A stretch of 64,000 nt of DNA from Photorhabdus akhurstii (GTDB lineage: Bacteria > Pseudomonadota > Gammaproteobacteria > Enterobacterales > Enterobacteriaceae): positions 62,001-126,000 of the forward strand of contig NZ_RCWE01000002.1 in the NCBI RefSeq assembly GCF_018448925.1, in the 5' to 3' direction. How positions within the stretch are numbered: position 1 is the first letter of the stretch; the number at the start of each line of letters is the position of its first letter. Of this stretch, positions 39,474 to 48,952 are shown in pieces. A model generated the notes under the pieces. That model had not been told where the DNA came from, searched no databases, and saw only the letters and a program-made list of their open reading frames with translations. Both the position numbers and the translations under genes were made by a program.

Positions 39474-40739
39474 ATGGTAACCAATATGCAGATAGCTCAA
39501 AGAGTTGTTATTACAGGTATGGGAGCGGTAACACCGATTGGTGAAGATGTTGAATCATGTTGGCAAAGTATTATGGAGAAACAGCATCGATTTCACAGAA
39601 TTGAATTTCCCGACTCATTCATTAATTCACGTTTCTTTTCCTTCCTTGCACCAAACCCATCCCGTTATCAGTTATTACCAAAAAAGTTGACTCATACGCT
39701 TTCAGATTGCGGAAAAGCAGCGTTGAAGGCGACTTATCAAGCTCTTACGCAAGCATTTGGTGTGAACATATCACCTGTTGAATATTATGATAAATACGAA
39801 TGTGGAGTGATCCTTGGCAGTGGTTGGGGAGCTATCGATAATGCTGGAGATTATGCCTATCAATATAAGAAAGCTAAATTAGCTCATCCTATGAGTAATC
39901 TCATCACTATGCCAAGCGCCATGACGGCGGCATGTTCAATTATGTATGGGCTGCGTGGTTATCAGAATACTATGGCGGCCGCCTGCGCAACGGGCACAAT
40001 GGCAATAGGTGATGCCTTTGAAATTATTCGCTCAGGACGTGCGAAATGTATGATTGCCGGAGCCTCTGAATCACTTACTCGGGAATGTAATATTTGGAGT
40101 ATTGATGTACTGAATGCATTATCAAAAGAGCAAACGGACCCAAATCTCGCATGTTGTCCATTTAGCCTTGATCGCTCAGGGTTTGTATTGGCCGAAGGAG
40201 CGGCGGTGGTTTGTCTGGAAGATTATGATTCGGCCGTCGAACGTGGTGCGACGATTCTGGCGGAAATTAAAGGTTACGCTCAATATTCAGATGCCACTAA
40301 TTTAACTCGGCCAATAGAAGATATTGAACCTAAAATATTAGCGATAACCAAAGCTATTGAACAGGCACAGATTTCGCCGGAAGATATTGACTATATTAAT
40401 GCTCATGGCACTTCTACACCGTTAAATGATCTTTATGAAACCCAGTCAATTAAAGCAGCGCTGGGGCAGCATGCTTATCAGGTTCCCATATCAAGTACAA
40501 AATCTTATACCGGTCATCTTATTGCTGCGGCCGGCAGCTTCGAAACTATTGTATGTGTAAAGGCATTAACTGAAAATTGCTTGCCGGCGACATTGAATTT
40601 GCATCGGGCCGATCCAGATTGTGACCTTAATTATTTACCTAATCAACATTGCTATACCGCTCAACCAGAAATAGCGCTCAATATTAGTTCAGGTTTTGGG
40701 GGGCATAACGCTGCGTTGGTTATCTCTAAGGTAGGGTAA
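39474..40739 (+). CDS. FabF-type beta-ketoacyl-ACP synthase (orphan cluster)
   Basis: This 421-residue condensing enzyme has the complete FabF/KS-II triad: Cys171 in AAACATGTMAIG, His311 in NAHGTSTPLND and His348 in KSYTGHLIAAAG. It is therefore a working condensing enzyme and not a chain-length factor. The exact start is unsure: ATG at 39474 or at 39486, neither with a strong site. It is followed in six bases by a MaoC-like gene and then by an ACP gene. No acyltransferase, ketoreductase or thioesterase is nearby, so it must borrow these or modify a pre-made chain. Confidence 0.88.
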   Translation: MVTNMQIAQRVVITGMGAVTPIGEDVESCWQSIMEKQHRFHRIEFPDSFINSRFFSFLAPNPSRYQLLPKKLTHTLSDCGKAALKATYQALTQAFGVNISPVEYYDKYECGVILGSGWGAIDNAGDYAYQYKKAKLAHPMSNLITMPSAMTAACSIMYGLRGYQNTMAAACATGTMAIGDAFEIIRSGRAKCMIAGASESLTRECNIWSIDVLNALSKEQTDPNLACCPFSLDRSGFVLAEGAAVVCLEDYDSAVERGATILAEIKGYAQYSDATNLTRPIEDIEPKILAITKAIEQAQISPEDIDYINAHGTSTPLNDLYETQSIKAALGQHAYQVPISSTKSYTGHLIAAAGSFETIVCVKALTENCLPATLNLHRADPDCDLNYLPNQHCYTAQPEIALNISSGFGGHNAALVISKVG

Positions 40740-40744
40740 CTGAT

Positions 40745-41521
40745 ATGTTGATTTTTGAAATAGAAGATATTGAACATTGGTCGAATTTCTCTGGGGATTT
40801 TAATCCTATCCATTATCCAGCGAAAAGTAAGTCTTTACACAATATGCAGCAACATCCGGTGCAGGGGATGTTGAGCCTGCTATATGTGCGGCAACAGTTC
40901 TCTCAATTAACTTCAGCTTTTACAACGGGAATATTGAACATTGATGCGTCGTTCCGTCAACATGTTTATACCGCATTACCACATCAATTGAGAATTGATA
41001 CTAAAAACAAAACGTTTAAATTGGAAAACCCTGGCAAAGAAAGCACGTTGTTCGGCAATACCAGCGTAGAAAATACAGTGGAGTCAATTGAAGATTGGAT
41101 CGTTCAGGATAATTGTCAAAGGTTAACAATAACAGGAGAAGAAATTTGTGAAAAGTATGCTGCCTTTAGATGCTATTTCCCAAGTGTTACTTCTGTTGGC
41201 TGGTTCCTGGATGGGCTTGCTTTTCATCTTGTCATTAATTCGACAAGATTTCTTAATTTTGAGCACTACCATTTTAATCAGTTACAGGATTACCTAAATC
41301 AATCTTATACTTTGCATACTGGGCAAGGGATTAAAATAAAGAAAATGGTTGTTAATAGTACACTATTATCATCTTCACCGGATATCTGTATTGAATTAAA
41401 TCCACCATTAATAATTAAGAATGGCCCTAAAGACTATATTCGTATTTTTCATTGTCGATGTTTATATGATAAAGAACCTGTTTTCGTGTCAAAGATTTCA
41501 ATTGTCTCTAAAATGAAATAA
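40745..41521 (+). CDS. MaoC-like hot-dog dehydratase
   Basis: This 258-residue protein has an N-terminal motif FSGDFNPIHYPA (residues about 14-25), matching the (R)-hydratase signature with the catalytic Asp and His, followed by HPVQGMLSLLYV, the second MaoC hallmark. The rest (residues 130-258) has the length of a second hot-dog fold without obvious catalytic residues. It would dehydrate a 3-hydroxyacyl-ACP. Between the KS and the ACP genes on the same strand, it is clearly part of a three-gene operon. Confidence 0.7.
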   Translation: MLIFEIEDIEHWSNFSGDFNPIHYPAKSKSLHNMQQHPVQGMLSLLYVRQQFSQLTSAFTTGILNIDASFRQHVYTALPHQLRIDTKNKTFKLENPGKESTLFGNTSVENTVESIEDWIVQDNCQRLTITGEEICEKYAAFRCYFPSVTSVGWFLDGLAFHLVINSTRFLNFEHYHFNQLQDYLNQSYTLHTGQGIKIKKMVVNSTLLSSSPDICIELNPPLIIKNGPKDYIRIFHCRCLYDKEPVFVSKISIVSKMK

Positions 41522-41533
41522 AAGGAAAGCGAA

Positions 41534-41779
41534 ATGCCAACACAAAATGATATTTTTACTAAGATAAAGAATAGAATATTAGTGATGAAGGATATCGAAG
41601 AGGGTGAAATAACACCAGAATCTTCTTTTGTTTCGCTTAAATTTGATAGCCTTGACTATGTGGAAATTCAGGTTTTTGTATTGGAGATGTATGGTATTAG
41701 TATTAAAGCTGAACTTTTTTCAAATCATTCTATTTTAACATTAAATGAACTTACGAATTATATAGAGTCTAATTTATAA
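41534..41779 (+). CDS. Acyl carrier protein of the orphan cluster
   Basis: This 81-residue protein is a carrier protein with the attachment Ser39 in KFDSLDYVEIQVFV. The usual DSL motif is kept but the surrounding text differs strongly from StlE and from housekeeping ACPs. AAAGGAAAGCGAA gives a good ribosome binding site 12 bases after the MaoC-like gene. A hairpin follows. Confidence 0.85.
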   Translation: MPTQNDIFTKIKNRILVMKDIEEGEITPESSFVSLKFDSLDYVEIQVFVLEMYGISIKAELFSNHSILTLNELTNYIESNL

Positions 41780-41805
41780 ACTGAGATTTTAATTTTCATC
41801 ATTAT

Positions 41806-41826
41806 ACCACCTCGTCGAGAGGTGGT
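41806..41826 (+). terminator. Hairpin after the orphan ACP gene
   Basis: ACCACCTC (41806-41813) pairs perfectly with GAGGTGGT (41819-41826) around a 5-base loop, followed by CGTTTACT. The T-run is short, so it may be a weak terminator that leaves some read-through into the next genes. Confidence 0.6.
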
Positions 41827-41871
41827 CGTTTACTCTAACCCTATTTTTACTATTAACATTTAGAGGTTATA

Positions 41872-42432
41872 ATGAACATTCTAGAAAAAGGTAAAATTGC
41901 TGCTTTATATTCAGCCTATACAGAGACAGAAGGTTCTTCGTGGGTTGGAAATTTGTGCTGTTTCTCAATTGATCGAGAGCATTTGCCTATTGTCGTGAAT
42001 GGGCGTCGTTTCTTGATTGAATTTGTTATTCCAGACCATTTACTTGATAAAACGGTTAAACCCAGAATATTCGATTTGGATATCAATAAACAATTTATAC
42101 TGCGTCGTGACTATCGTGAGATAAATATTTATCTTTTAGGTAAAGGAAATTTTATGGATAGAACGACGACAGACAGAAAATTGTTCGAATTAAATGAAGA
42201 TGGAACACTGTTTATTAAGACATTGCGCCATGCTCTTGGTAAATATGTTTCTATTAATCCTTCAACTACACAATTTATCTTTTTTGCACAAGGAAAATAC
42301 AGTGAGTTTATCCTGAACGCCTTGAAGGAATTTGAAGATGAATTGTCAAAACGCTATCGCGTCAGAATTATTCCTGAGTTGCAGGGGCCATATTATGGCT
42401 TTGAACTTGATATTATTTCTATTACAGCTTAA
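41872..42432 (+). CDS. Unknown protein upstream of the Rhs gene (186 residues)
   Basis: I do not recognise this 186-residue protein. It has no signal peptide or membrane segment. The composition is mixed alpha/beta, with a charged centre (FDLDINKQFILRRDYREI) and a hydrophobic later strand (TQFIFFAQGK). AGAGGTT lies before the ATG. It precedes another unknown gene by 21 bases and then a large Rhs gene, all on one strand, so it may help fold, deliver or partner the Rhs protein. No such role can be read from the sequence itself. Confidence 0.7.
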   Translation: MNILEKGKIAALYSAYTETEGSSWVGNLCCFSIDREHLPIVVNGRRFLIEFVIPDHLLDKTVKPRIFDLDINKQFILRRDYREINIYLLGKGNFMDRTTTDRKLFELNEDGTLFIKTLRHALGKYVSINPSTTQFIFFAQGKYSEFILNALKEFEDELSKRYRVRIIPELQGPYYGFELDIISITA

Positions 42433-42453
42433 TTCACAAGATTGGAGGATATT

Positions 42454-43461
42454 ATGGCAAAGAAAATCACAACATTTACTATTGAGAAAACTGATAACCG
42501 TTTTTATGCTAATGGACGTCATCAATCTATGGTGAAGATTTTTGTACTCAAACAGGAATATAAGAACAATAATTGGGTAAAGGTAGCGCTGAGTGATGCT
42601 GAAAAAAGATCGATTCAGGTGGCGGCATTAAGTGATAGTCTGAGCTATGATCAATTAAGAATGCCGTCAGGATGGAAAACAACAGATGTTCGAGATAAAT
42701 ATGACTTCGGATTATTGAATAGTACTTATAATGCTGTCTTTGATGAACCGATTACAAGTTATGCTGGAGATTGCGGTACAAGCGAAAATCATCAACAGAG
42801 TTTGGATGTTAAGAGTGTGCCTGAAATTATCTATCGTTATGTAAGTAGCAGTAAAACAGGAATAGAACAGTTGATGGCAAAAATGACATTCGAAGATACA
42901 GTGGGGAAACGTACACTAACAACTAATATGTCAGTTGGTGATGATGTTTTTGACAGTAAGATTTCATTAGAAGCTATTGCACCTTATGAAATTAATGCCA
43001 ATCAGTTGCATGAGGAGATAGATATATTATTCGATGAGGAAGAAAATCCTACAAAATCGGATACCCATCACCAGACAATTAATCTTTACAAATGGACGCT
43101 ACCCTATCGTTTGAGGGTTTTTGACGGTAATGACAGGACTGTTAATAGAGTATATGAGCTTGGTAAAGACTCATCAGATAATAGGTTTCTGACAAGAGGA
43201 AGGGTATTTAAACGAGGAAGTTCAAGGGTAAATGCTCGTGATAATATGCAGGGTGGATGTATTATGAACTATGATTATACTGTGACTGTTCCAGACACTC
43301 AGCTTGCGGCTGAAGTACTCCATGTTACAGGATGTTCATGGACAAGTGACTATTTTAATAAACACCATGATATCACTATTATTGATAATTACGGTTGTCA
43401 ACATAAATTTAGGATATCACCTAATGATGAAGGACGTGAACTGAGAATAACGCGAATATAA
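42454..43461 (+). CDS. Unknown protein upstream of the Rhs gene (335 residues)
   Basis: This 335-residue protein is unknown to me. The start at 42454 has GGAGG five bases upstream; a 12-base extension is possible but unsupported. It looks rich in beta strands, has no signal peptide and no membrane segment, and shows a line of charged residues (EEIDILFDEEENPTKSD) in the middle. It is in the same direction as the 186-residue gene and the Rhs gene. A partner, adaptor or carrier role for the Rhs protein is a guess based on position only. Confidence 0.7.
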   Translation: MAKKITTFTIEKTDNRFYANGRHQSMVKIFVLKQEYKNNNWVKVALSDAEKRSIQVAALSDSLSYDQLRMPSGWKTTDVRDKYDFGLLNSTYNAVFDEPITSYAGDCGTSENHQQSLDVKSVPEIIYRYVSSSKTGIEQLMAKMTFEDTVGKRTLTTNMSVGDDVFDSKISLEAIAPYEINANQLHEEIDILFDEEENPTKSDTHHQTINLYKWTLPYRLRVFDGNDRTVNRVYELGKDSSDNRFLTRGRVFKRGSSRVNARDNMQGGCIMNYDYTVTVPDTQLAAEVLHVTGCSWTSDYFNKHHDITIIDNYGCQHKFRISPNDEGRELRITRI

Positions 43462-43485
43462 GTTAAATTCCTTCCTTTACCTACT

Positions 43486-43519
43486 ATTGCTGGTAATCAA
43501 TTATACGTTTACCAGCAAT
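43486..43519 (+). terminator. Hairpin between the unknown gene and the Rhs gene
   Basis: ATTGCTGGTAA (43486-43496) pairs exactly with TTACCAGCAAT (43509-43519) around a 12-base loop. Only a weak TTGAT follows. It may reduce transcription into the Rhs gene or stabilise the upstream mRNA. Confidence 0.5.
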
Positions 43520-43603
43520 TTGATAAATATTATTGAAATATATCTCTTATTGCATGAGAATGAGTTGATAATAATATTTAACCTAAAATAATGGAAATTT
43601 AAT

Positions 43604-46600
43604 ATGAAAGTTAACGATATATATTCCAATGCATTTAATTTTGGATCTTATATTAATACCGGTGTCGATCCCAGAACAGGTCAATATAGCGCAAATATCA
43701 ATATTATCACGTTAAGACCAAATAATGTCGGTAATGTTGAGCAGGTTCTTAATCTATCATTCTCGCCATTAACAACGTTAAATAATGGGTTTGGGATTGG
43801 ATGGCGATTTTCATTAACAACATTGGATGTAAAAACACTCACATTTAGCCGGGCAAATGGAGAGCAATTTAAATGTAAGCCATTGCCGCCTAATAATAAT
43901 GATATTAGCTTTAAAGATAAAAAGTTAAAAGATTTGCGCGTATATAAACTCGATAGCAATACCTTCTATGTTTATAACAAAAATGGCATTATAGAAACAC
44001 TGAAACGAATTGGATCGAGTGACATTGCAAAAACGGTGGCGCTTGAATTTCCTGATGGTGAAGCATTTGATTTAATTTATAATTCAAGATTTGCATTATC
44101 CGAAATAAAATACCGTGTGACGGGTAAAACTTATCTTAAACTCAATTACTCTGGAAATAATTGTACATCAGTTGAATACCCAGATGATAATAATATCTCA
44201 GCCAAAATTTCATTCGATTATCGTAATGATTACCTTATTACTGTGACTGTACCTTATGATGCTTCTGGTCCTATTGATTCTGCCAGATTTAAGATGACCT
44301 ATCAGACATTAAAAGGAATATTTCCGGTTATTAGTGCTTTTCGTACACCAACAGGTTATGTTGAACTGGTGAGTTATAAAGAGAATGGGCATAAAGTAAC
44401 GGACTCGGAGTCTATTCCTTATGCTGCGGCATTGATTATTCAACCGGGTAATGGGCAACCCGCGATCAGCAAATCCTATGAATATAGTTCAGTACATAAT
44501 TTCTTGGGCTATTCTTCTGGTCGGACAAGCTTTGATTCTAGCCAGGATAATTTGTATCTGGTTACAGGGAAATATACCTATTCATCCATTGAACGGGTTT
44601 TAGATGGTCAAAATGTCATTTCAGTAACAGAAAGAGTGTTTAATAAATTCCATTTAATGACCAAAGAAGCGAGAACGCAAGATAATAAGAGAATTACAAC
44701 AGAAATTACTTATAATGAAGATCCGTCAAAAAGTTTCTCCGAGCAACCAGAAAATTTACAACAACCATCTCGGGTATTAACGCGTTATACAGACTTACAG
44801 ACCAATACTTCACGAGAAGAGACGGTTAATATTAAAAGCGATGATTGGGGAAATACTCTACTTATTACTGAGACCAGTGGGATACAGAAAGAATACGTTT
44901 ATTATCCGGTGAAGGGTGAAGGTAATAATTGTCCTGCCGATCCATTAGGTTTTTCCCGATTTTTAAAATCAGCTACGCAAAAAGGATCGCCTGATGCCGC
45001 TCAAAGTGTCGCAAATAGAGTGACTAATTACACATATCAAAAATTGCCCACTTTTACAGGTGCTTATATAAAGGAATATGTCAGCAAAGCTTCAGAAACC
45101 ATAGATAGTAAAATAGTGAGAACCTTTAGCTATGTTAATTCACCGACGAGTAAATCTCATGGATCGTTAGCGAAAATAACGTCGGTAATGAATAACCAAC
45201 AAACGGTGACAACATTTAAATATGAATATTCCGAAAATGAGATGACCACAAACTCTACAGTGACGGGGTTTGATGGCGCGCATATGGAATCGAAAAATGT
45301 GACCTCTATTTATACACATCGGCAGCTTCGTAAAGTTGATGTGAACCGTGTGATTACAGATCAGTCTTATGATCTTTTGGGCCGAATTACAGGTCAAATT
45401 ATTGACCCTGGCACGACAAAAGAAGTTAAACGTAATTATGTTTATCAATATCCCGGTGGGGACGAAAATGATTTTTGGCCGGTGATGATAGAAATTGATT
45501 CCCAAGGTGTCAGGCGTAAAACCCATTACGATGGACAGGGGCGTATTTGTTCGATTGAAGAACAAGATGATGATAGTACTTGGGGAACATCGGGAATTTA
45601 TCAAGGCACATATCGCAAAGTGCTTGCCAGACAATATGATGTTTTGGGGCAATTGATTAAAGAAATTTCAAATGATTGGTTATGGGATTTATCTGCTAAT
45701 CCTTTGACTCGTCTGACTACTCCTTTGGTGACAACGAAAACCTATCAATATGATGGTTGGGGAAATCGTTACAGCACTGAATACAGCGATGGTCGGATAG
45801 AACTGGAAATCCATGACCCGATTACGAGGACAATTATTCAAGGGGTCAAAGGATTGGGGATGTTAAATATTCAGCAAAATAGCTTTGAGCAACCGGCCTC
45901 AATCAAAGTTGTGTATCCTGATGGTGTGATATATAGCACTCGCACCTATCGTTATGATGGATTTGGCCGTACGGTGACTGAAACTGATGCGGAAGGTTAT
46001 GCTACCCAGATTGAATACGATGTATTTGATCGTATAGTGAAAAAAACGTTGCCAGACAGAACAATATTAGAATCCGCTTATGCAAGCTTTAGCCATGAAG
46101 AATTGATTTCTGCGCTGAACGTGAATGGAACACAATTAGGTTCATTAGTTTATGATGGTCTTGGGCGAGTAACCAGCGATACGGTGGGTGGCCGTAAAAC
46201 CGAATATTTATATGGTCCTCAAGGTGATAAACCTATTCAGTCTGTCACTCCTGCGCATAATAAACAAAACATTGATTATCTTTACTCTCTCGGCAGTGTG
46301 ATGTCCAAATTTACCACAGAGACGAGCCAACAAAACTTTCGTTATCACCCGAAAACGGGGGCATTATTATCTGCGTCAGAGGGAGTATCCCAGAGTAATT
46401 ACAGTTATTTCCCATCGGGTGTATTACAGCACGAATCGCTTTCTCGGGATAATAAACCCGTTTCATCGGGCGATTACCGTTATACGATGTCCGGCTTGAT
46501 TCAGCGTCATAGAGATAGTTTTGCTCATGATCATGTTTATAGTTATGACGGACAAGGGAGATTAGTTAAAACAGAGCAGGGCTCACAATACGCTACATTT

Positions 46601-48481
46601 GAATATGACAATGTTGGACGGTTGATAACAACGACAACAAAAGACGCAACATCATTATCCCAATTAGTTACAAAAATCGAATACGATGTTTTTGATCGAG
46701 AAATAAAACGCTCGCTAATTAGCGACTTCTCAATACAAGTAATGACTTTAAGCTACACAAAGAATAATCAAATTAGTCAACGTATCACCTCCGTCGATGG
46801 GGTGGTTATGAAAAATGAACGTTATCAATATGATAGTAATCAACGCTTAAGCCAGTACCAATGCGAAGGGGAGCAATCTCCGGTTGATCATACCGGGCGT
46901 GTGTTAAATCAACAGATTTATCATTATGACCAATGGGGAAATATTAAACGGATTGATAATACATATCGAGATGGTAAGGAAACAGTGGACTATCATTTCA
47001 GTCAAACTGATCCAACTCAACTTATTCGTATTACCAGCGACAAACAGCAAATAGAGTTAAGTTATGATGCCAACGGTAATCTGACGCGCGACGAAAAAGG
47101 GCAGACGCTTATTTACGATCAGAATAATCGCTTGGTACAGGTTAAAGATAGTAAGGGTAATCTGGTATGCCAATATCAGTATGATGCGTTGAACAAATTA
47201 ACCGCACAAGTTTTAGCGAATGGTACGATGAATCGTCAGTATTATGCATCAGGTAAAGTGACGAATGTTCAATTAGGAGATGAAACCATTACCTGGTTGA
47301 ACAGCGATAAGCAACGGCTTGGTCATCAGAGTACCAAGAACGGCCAGTCGGTCTACTATCAATATGGTACTGACCATAATAGTACGGTTGTAGCCAGCCA
47401 AAACGAAAACGAGTTGATGGCTTTATCCTACACCCCTTATGGCTTTAGGAGTTTAATTTCTTCATTACCGGGTTTGAATGGTGCGCAGATCGATCCGGTA
47501 ACAGGATGGTATTTCTTAGGTAACGGATATCGTGTTTTCAACCCGGTTCTCATGAGGTTTCATAGCCCCGACAGTTGGAGTCCTTTTGGTCGGGGAGGGG
47601 TTAATCCCTACACTTATTGCCAGGGCGATCCCATAAACCGGATTGATCTGAACGGTCATCTTAGTGCCGGCGGGATATTAGGCATTGTGCTAGGGGCAAT
47701 TGGTATCATTGTGGGCATTGTGTCACTGGGAGCTGGCGCGGCAATTAGCGCAGGTTTAATTGCCGCAGGGGGCGCTCTGGGGGCGATTGCTTCTACCAGT
47801 ACACTTGCAGTTACTGCGACTGTCATTGGATTGGCGGCTGATTCGATAGGGATTGCGTCAGCGGCATTATCGGAAAAAGATCCGAAAACAGCCGGAATAT
47901 TAAATTGGATTAGTGCGGGGTTGGGGGTTTTAAGTTTTGGCATCAGCGCAATAACCTTTACCTCTTCGCTGGTAAAATCGGCACGGAGTGGTTCTCAAGC
48001 GGTCAGCACGGGTGTTATCGGGTCAGTACCGATTGAATTTGGTGAAATTGCCAGTCGTTCTAGCAGACGCTGGGATATTGCTTTATCCACGGTGTCATTG
48101 AGTGCGAATGCCGTGGCACTCTCTACCGGAATAGCAGCTTCCGCTGTGGCGGATAGTAATGCGAATGCGGCGAATATCTTGGGATGGGTCTCTGTGGGTT
48201 TTGGCGCTGTGTCAACAACCTCGGGGCTAATCAACCTTGCACGTACTGCTTATGCAGTGAATCATCATACTTGGGAACTCAGTTCGTCGGCAGGCACTTC
48301 TGAAGGAAGCGAAGCCTATACTTTATCTCGTCTTACGCAATTGGAGCCGGAAGCGGTAAATGTTCACCCATCTATTCGAGCCGTTGAAGTGAATCAAGCA
48401 TTTCGAAATAGTACCGGAAATCTATTTAGTCAATCGTCTGTTGAAACCCGTAATGTGTTGCGAGGCCGTTTGACCATATAA
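43604..48481 (+). CDS. Rhs/YD-repeat protein with hydrophobic C-terminal domain
   Basis: This 1625-residue protein opens with NTGVDPRTGQYSANINI and PLTTLNNGFGIGWRFSL, the usual start of large Rhs/SpvB-like proteins. Many YD repeats follow (YDGQGR, YDVFDR, YDGLGR, YDQNNR). The Rhs core ends with DPVTGWYFLGNGYR (near 1297), DSWSPFGRGGVNPYTY (near 1322) and GDPINRIDLNGH (near 1340-1350), which includes the aspartates of the self-cleaving core. The last 275 residues are the variable tip: Ala/Gly-rich hydrophobic repeats with two similar halves (each with SIGIASAAL or NAVALSTGIA text), perhaps a membrane-active toxin. It is longer than TccC toxins of this genus. No immunity gene is identified. Confidence 0.85.
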   Translation: MKVNDIYSNAFNFGSYINTGVDPRTGQYSANINIITLRPNNVGNVEQVLNLSFSPLTTLNNGFGIGWRFSLTTLDVKTLTFSRANGEQFKCKPLPPNNNDISFKDKKLKDLRVYKLDSNTFYVYNKNGIIETLKRIGSSDIAKTVALEFPDGEAFDLIYNSRFALSEIKYRVTGKTYLKLNYSGNNCTSVEYPDDNNISAKISFDYRNDYLITVTVPYDASGPIDSARFKMTYQTLKGIFPVISAFRTPTGYVELVSYKENGHKVTDSESIPYAAALIIQPGNGQPAISKSYEYSSVHNFLGYSSGRTSFDSSQDNLYLVTGKYTYSSIERVLDGQNVISVTERVFNKFHLMTKEARTQDNKRITTEITYNEDPSKSFSEQPENLQQPSRVLTRYTDLQTNTSREETVNIKSDDWGNTLLITETSGIQKEYVYYPVKGEGNNCPADPLGFSRFLKSATQKGSPDAAQSVANRVTNYTYQKLPTFTGAYIKEYVSKASETIDSKIVRTFSYVNSPTSKSHGSLAKITSVMNNQQTVTTFKYEYSENEMTTNSTVTGFDGAHMESKNVTSIYTHRQLRKVDVNRVITDQSYDLLGRITGQIIDPGTTKEVKRNYVYQYPGGDENDFWPVMIEIDSQGVRRKTHYDGQGRICSIEEQDDDSTWGTSGIYQGTYRKVLARQYDVLGQLIKEISNDWLWDLSANPLTRLTTPLVTTKTYQYDGWGNRYSTEYSDGRIELEIHDPITRTIIQGVKGLGMLNIQQNSFEQPASIKVVYPDGVIYSTRTYRYDGFGRTVTETDAEGYATQIEYDVFDRIVKKTLPDRTILESAYASFSHEELISALNVNGTQLGSLVYDGLGRVTSDTVGGRKTEYLYGPQGDKPIQSVTPAHNKQNIDYLYSLGSVMSKFTTETSQQNFRYHPKTGALLSASEGVSQSNYSYFPSGVLQHESLSRDNKPVSSGDYRYTMSGLIQRHRDSFAHDHVYSYDGQGRLVKTEQGSQYATFEYDNVGRLITTTTKDATSLSQLVTKIEYDVFDREIKRSLISDFSIQVMTLSYTKNNQISQRITSVDGVVMKNERYQYDSNQRLSQYQCEGEQSPVDHTGRVLNQQIYHYDQWGNIKRIDNTYRDGKETVDYHFSQTDPTQLIRITSDKQQIELSYDANGNLTRDEKGQTLIYDQNNRLVQVKDSKGNLVCQYQYDALNKLTAQVLANGTMNRQYYASGKVTNVQLGDETITWLNSDKQRLGHQSTKNGQSVYYQYGTDHNSTVVASQNENELMALSYTPYGFRSLISSLPGLNGAQIDPVTGWYFLGNGYRVFNPVLMRFHSPDSWSPFGRGGVNPYTYCQGDPINRIDLNGHLSAGGILGIVLGAIGIIVGIVSLGAGAAISAGLIAAGGALGAIASTSTLAVTATVIGLAADSIGIASAALSEKDPKTAGILNWISAGLGVLSFGISAITFTSSLVKSARSGSQAVSTGVIGSVPIEFGEIASRSSRRWDIALSTVSLSANAVALSTGIAASAVADSNANAANILGWVSVGFGAVSTTSGLINLARTAYAVNHHTWELSSSAGTSEGSEAYTLSRLTQLEPEAVNVHPSIRAVEVNQAFRNSTGNLFSQSSVETRNVLRGRLTI

Positions 48482-48529
48482 AGATTCTGCGGGCTGAACG
48501 AAATAATAACCAAGGGGCGACATGGATGC

Positions 48530-48665
48530 CGCCTTAGTTCTTTCTTTCGGGAGAGTCATGGTTTTATCAATCATGACCTGTGACGGTTTTTCAAGATTTG
48601 TTTCAGGAAGAAGCTCGATCATCACCCGGAAAAGTGGTAGCCCCTTGTAGAGCGACTGTTATCAA
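48530..48665 (-). pseudogene. MazF/PemK-type toxin remnant with internal deletion
   Basis: Directly after the MazE-like antitoxin the frame reads ITVALQG, a normal early MazF strand, and then a different frame gives LPLFRVMIELLPETNLEKPS, QVMIDKTMTLPKERT, which is the later half of MazF. The roughly 40 residues between are missing, and the text after ERT is not MazF. The toxin is therefore inactive. Confidence 0.68.
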
Positions 48666-48895
48666 GTCTCCCCGCTTGACTCCCAGTCTCCTGAATCAGC
48701 TAGTTCATTTATCGCGTTTTCTAATAGTGTATCCGTTTCCTTGTCCTGTGTTGCCATAGCCAGACGGCTTTGACGCCGACACTCTTCTTTAAAATGAGGA
48801 AGGCGTGTATCAGGCACCCATATTTGAACGGGCCTTAATCCTGACATCCTGAGCTGTTGTCTGTGTTTTCTGACACGATCTGCAACCTTATTCAT
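48662..48895 (-). CDS. MazE-like antitoxin (DUF3018 type)
   Basis: This 77-residue protein has the form of the DUF3018/MazE-type antitoxins: DRVRKHRQQLRMSGLRPVQI, then WVPDTRLPHFKEECRRQS, ending in an acidic tail. GAGGG lies before the ATG. Its stop overlaps the start of the broken toxin frame by four bases, as in working pairs. Without a working toxin it may act only as a repressor or may protect against a related toxin. Confidence 0.8.
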   Translation of the reverse strand: MNKVADRVRKHRQQLRMSGLRPVQIWVPDTRLPHFKEECRRQSRLAMATQDKETDTLLENAINELADSGDWESSGET

Positions 48896-48910
48896 ACTTC
48901 ACCCTCGTGA

Positions 48911-48952
48911 CATGTAACGATGTCTATAATATAACCAAAAAAACGTTACATG
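48911..48952. promoter_or_regulatory. Inverted repeat upstream of the MazE-like gene
   Basis: CATGTAACG (48911-48919) and CGTTACATG (48944-48952) are a perfect 9-bp inverted repeat around 24 bases of AT-rich DNA that could hold the promoter. Position suggests an autoregulatory operator that remains although the toxin has decayed. Confidence 0.55.

Noticed and set aside
45167-45652. 161-codon minus-strand frame inside the Rhs gene
   Set aside because: Antisense shadow of the YD repeats, with no start site and biased composition.
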